Assembly (NCBI GenBank): GCA_937893115.1
Contig: CALBGK010000220.1
Span: 1-5,571 of the forward strand
Direction: 5' to 3'
DNA length: 5,571 nucleotides
Source: an uncultured Erysipelotrichaceae bacterium
GTDB taxonomy: Bacteria > Bacillota_I > Bacilli_A > Erysipelotrichales > Erysipelotrichaceae
Positions 4,225 to 5,571 of this stretch are shown piece by piece. Below the pieces are notes generated by a model that saw nothing but the letters and a program-made list of their open reading frames with translations, was not told the origin of the DNA and made no database searches. Made by a program: the position numbers and the translations under genes. Every line of letters starts with the position of its first letter. The stretch's first letter is position 1.

Positions 4225-5571
4225 TTACCCTTCCTCCTCATGTAGTTTATCATAGAGATTATTGGCTACATCATTAGGCAACATCTCTTTTAATTCTTCA
4301 ATACTCGCCTGACGCATAGCGGCGATACTGTTATATTTTCTTCTCAAGATAAGTTTGCGTTTGTCACCAAGCCCCTTAACATCATCCAAGATAGATTTGA
4401 TACTAGATTTTGAGCGCAACTTGCGATGATAGCTAATCGCAAAGCGATGTACCTCATCTTGCATATTGGTCAAAAAGAAAAACAAATTAGAGTCTTTCCT
4501 GACTTCGATTATATCACAGTCGTCATTCATTAAATATGATGTATTATGATGTTCATCCTTACCTAAACCAACTAATGTGATGTCTAATTGTAAACTTGAT
4601 AAAACTTTCTTAGCGACATTAATCTGATTCTTAGCACCATCGACAATGATGAGATCAGGTTTGACTAAGTTATCTTTAATAAGTCTAAAATAGCGGCGAT
4701 ATAAGACTTCTTCCATCGACTTCAAGTCATCAGCGCCATCCTCTAATTTATAGAGGCGATAAGCTTTCTTCAAAGGTTTAAAGTCTTCGTAGACAACCAT
4801 AGCCGCAACCGTATTTTTACCAGCTGTATGCGAGTTATCAAATAATTCTATACGTCTTATATCTTTATTAAAGATGCGTTTAAATTCTTCTTTGACATCG
4901 AGATTAAAATTCTCGCTCTTTTCAATGATGGAACGATTTTGCTCCAAGAAAGTCGTGGCATTTAACTTAGCCTTTTTTAATAATTCTCTTTTATGCCCTC
5001 TTGCGACCGTTAAAACATTAAAATCAAAGGCTTCATTTAAAAACGGTAGGATATCGCTATCGACATATAATTTCTTAGGATGAGGATTGATATTATAGAA
5101 TTGATAGATATAAGAAGTGACGAAGTTTTGAGGGTCACCAATCAAATAATCGATGAAGTGATGAGAGTTTAATAGACGACCACCACGAATAAATAAACCA
5201 ACTATGGCAATATAGCCATCCTTATATTCATAAGAAAAAATATCAAACGATTCTTTATTTTTTAAATCGACATCTTGTCTCAAGATGATATGTTCAATAT
5301 CATTAATCATATCTCGACACTCAATGGCCTTTTCAAAATTTAAAGTATCACGATAATCGTTCATTTCTTTTTTGAGATTATTGACGATATCTTTGACATC
5401 ACCACTCAAAAAAGAAGTGATGTTATCTTTAATTCTTTCACATTCTCTATCATCTACATCATAGTGACAATAACCGAGACATAAATTGATATGATAATAA
5501 AGACAGAGATCTTTTTTAAGATTTTGACACTTTCTCGTCTTAAATAATTTATTAATTAAATCAACAGTGTT
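4225..5571 (-). CDS. uvrC: UvrABC excinuclease subunit C (5' end cut by window)
   Basis: UvrC makes both incisions around a DNA lesion bound by UvrB in nucleotide excision repair. The 448 visible residues start within the protein; the reading frame runs unbroken to the window edge at 5571, so the TTG near 5409 is not the start. About 140 residues with the GIY-YIG nuclease domain are outside. Visible residues 15, 23, 31 and 35 are the four conserved cysteines (RKC, DLCLYYHINLCLGYC) that bind a metal or iron-sulfur cluster in UvrC. A UVR domain for UvrB contact follows at about 62-95. The RNase H-like 5' nuclease shows IELFDNSHT (Asp245), IIVDGAKNQ (Asp311) and DEVHRFAISYHRK (His375), consistent with the catalytic set. 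A C-terminal helix-hairpin-helix pair spans about 389-444 (VKGLGDKRK, then a second hairpin). It abuts the next gene with no gap. Confidence 0.97.
   Translation of the reverse strand, partial: NTVDLINKLFKTRKCQNLKKDLCLYYHINLCLGYCHYDVDDRECERIKDNITSFLSGDVKDIVNNLKKEMNDYRDTLNFEKAIECRDMINDIEHIILRQDVDLKNKESFDIFSYEYKDGYIAIVGLFIRGGRLLNSHHFIDYLIGDPQNFVTSYIYQFYNINPHPKKLYVDSDILPFLNEAFDFNVLTVARGHKRELLKKAKLNATTFLEQNRSIIEKSENFNLDVKEEFKRIFNKDIRRIELFDNSHTAGKNTVAAMVVYEDFKPLKKAYRLYKLEDGADDLKSMEEVLYRRYFRLIKDNLVKPDLIIVDGAKNQINVAKKVLSSLQLDITLVGLGKDEHHNTSYLMNDDCDIIEVRKDSNLFFFLTNMQDEVHRFAISYHRKLRSKSSIKSILDDVKGLGDKRKLILRRKYNSIAAMRQASIEELKEMLPNDVANNLYDKLHEEEG
4233..4238 (-). promoter_or_regulatory. Ribosome binding site for the 53-aa membrane protein, inside uvrC
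   Basis: On the minus strand AGGAGG is a perfect Shine-Dalgarno sequence, 8 bases before the ATG at 4224. It lies in the final Glu codons of uvrC, so the two genes are tightly coupled. This is the strongest such site on the leftward strand in this window. Confidence 0.85.

Noticed and set aside
4874..5083. 69-residue plus-strand ORF antisense to uvrC
   Set aside because: It overlaps the RNase H-like and linker region of UvrC, shows no start signal, and has no recognisable motif.
5407..5409. TTG as the start of a short UvrC
   Set aside because: The same frame stays open to the window edge and encodes the conserved four-cysteine region, so the gene continues outside the window.

Overview
This 5.6 kb window is AT-rich bacterial DNA. 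It carries Spx, a tRNA-Trp T-box riboswitch, a ComK-type protein and a YitT/DUF2179 membrane protein, a mix typical of the low-GC Gram-positive bacteria (Bacilli in the wide sense). A gut Bacilli or Erysipelotrichia-like lineage with a compact genome would fit, but the lineage is an inference. Genes are tightly packed, with stop-start junctions, overlaps and a terminator inside coding sequence. Stops used are TAG and TAA. The tryptophan codons checked are TGG and no gene is broken by TGA, so the standard bacterial code fits.

Left part (1-588): a 5'-complete but 3'-truncated spx gene runs leftward from 292. Between it and trpS lie divergent promoter signals, a 12-bp inverted repeat, and a full T-box leader with a UGG specifier. 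The leader controls trpS (589-1575), tryptophanyl-tRNA synthetase, in response to uncharged tRNA-Trp.

Right part (1572-5571): everything reads leftward as one apparent operon. The order of transcription is uvrC (5' end outside the window), an unlisted 53-residue single-pass membrane protein, a short ComK homologue, rmuC, and a yitT-like gene. Junctions are 0 nt, 31 nt, 14 nt and an 8-nt overlap. The operon ends in a strong intrinsic terminator that lies inside the 3' ends of both yitT and the converging trpS. The two genes share the palindrome CTAG as overlapping stop codons.

Taken together, the leftward operon joins excision repair (UvrC), a DNA-rearrangement-limiting nuclease-like protein (RmuC) and a competence-regulator homologue (ComK). 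This suggests, without proving it, a link between DNA handling and a competence-type regulator. The least described items are the small membrane protein, the short ComK homologue without a visible ribosome binding site, and the unusual expression platform of the T-box.
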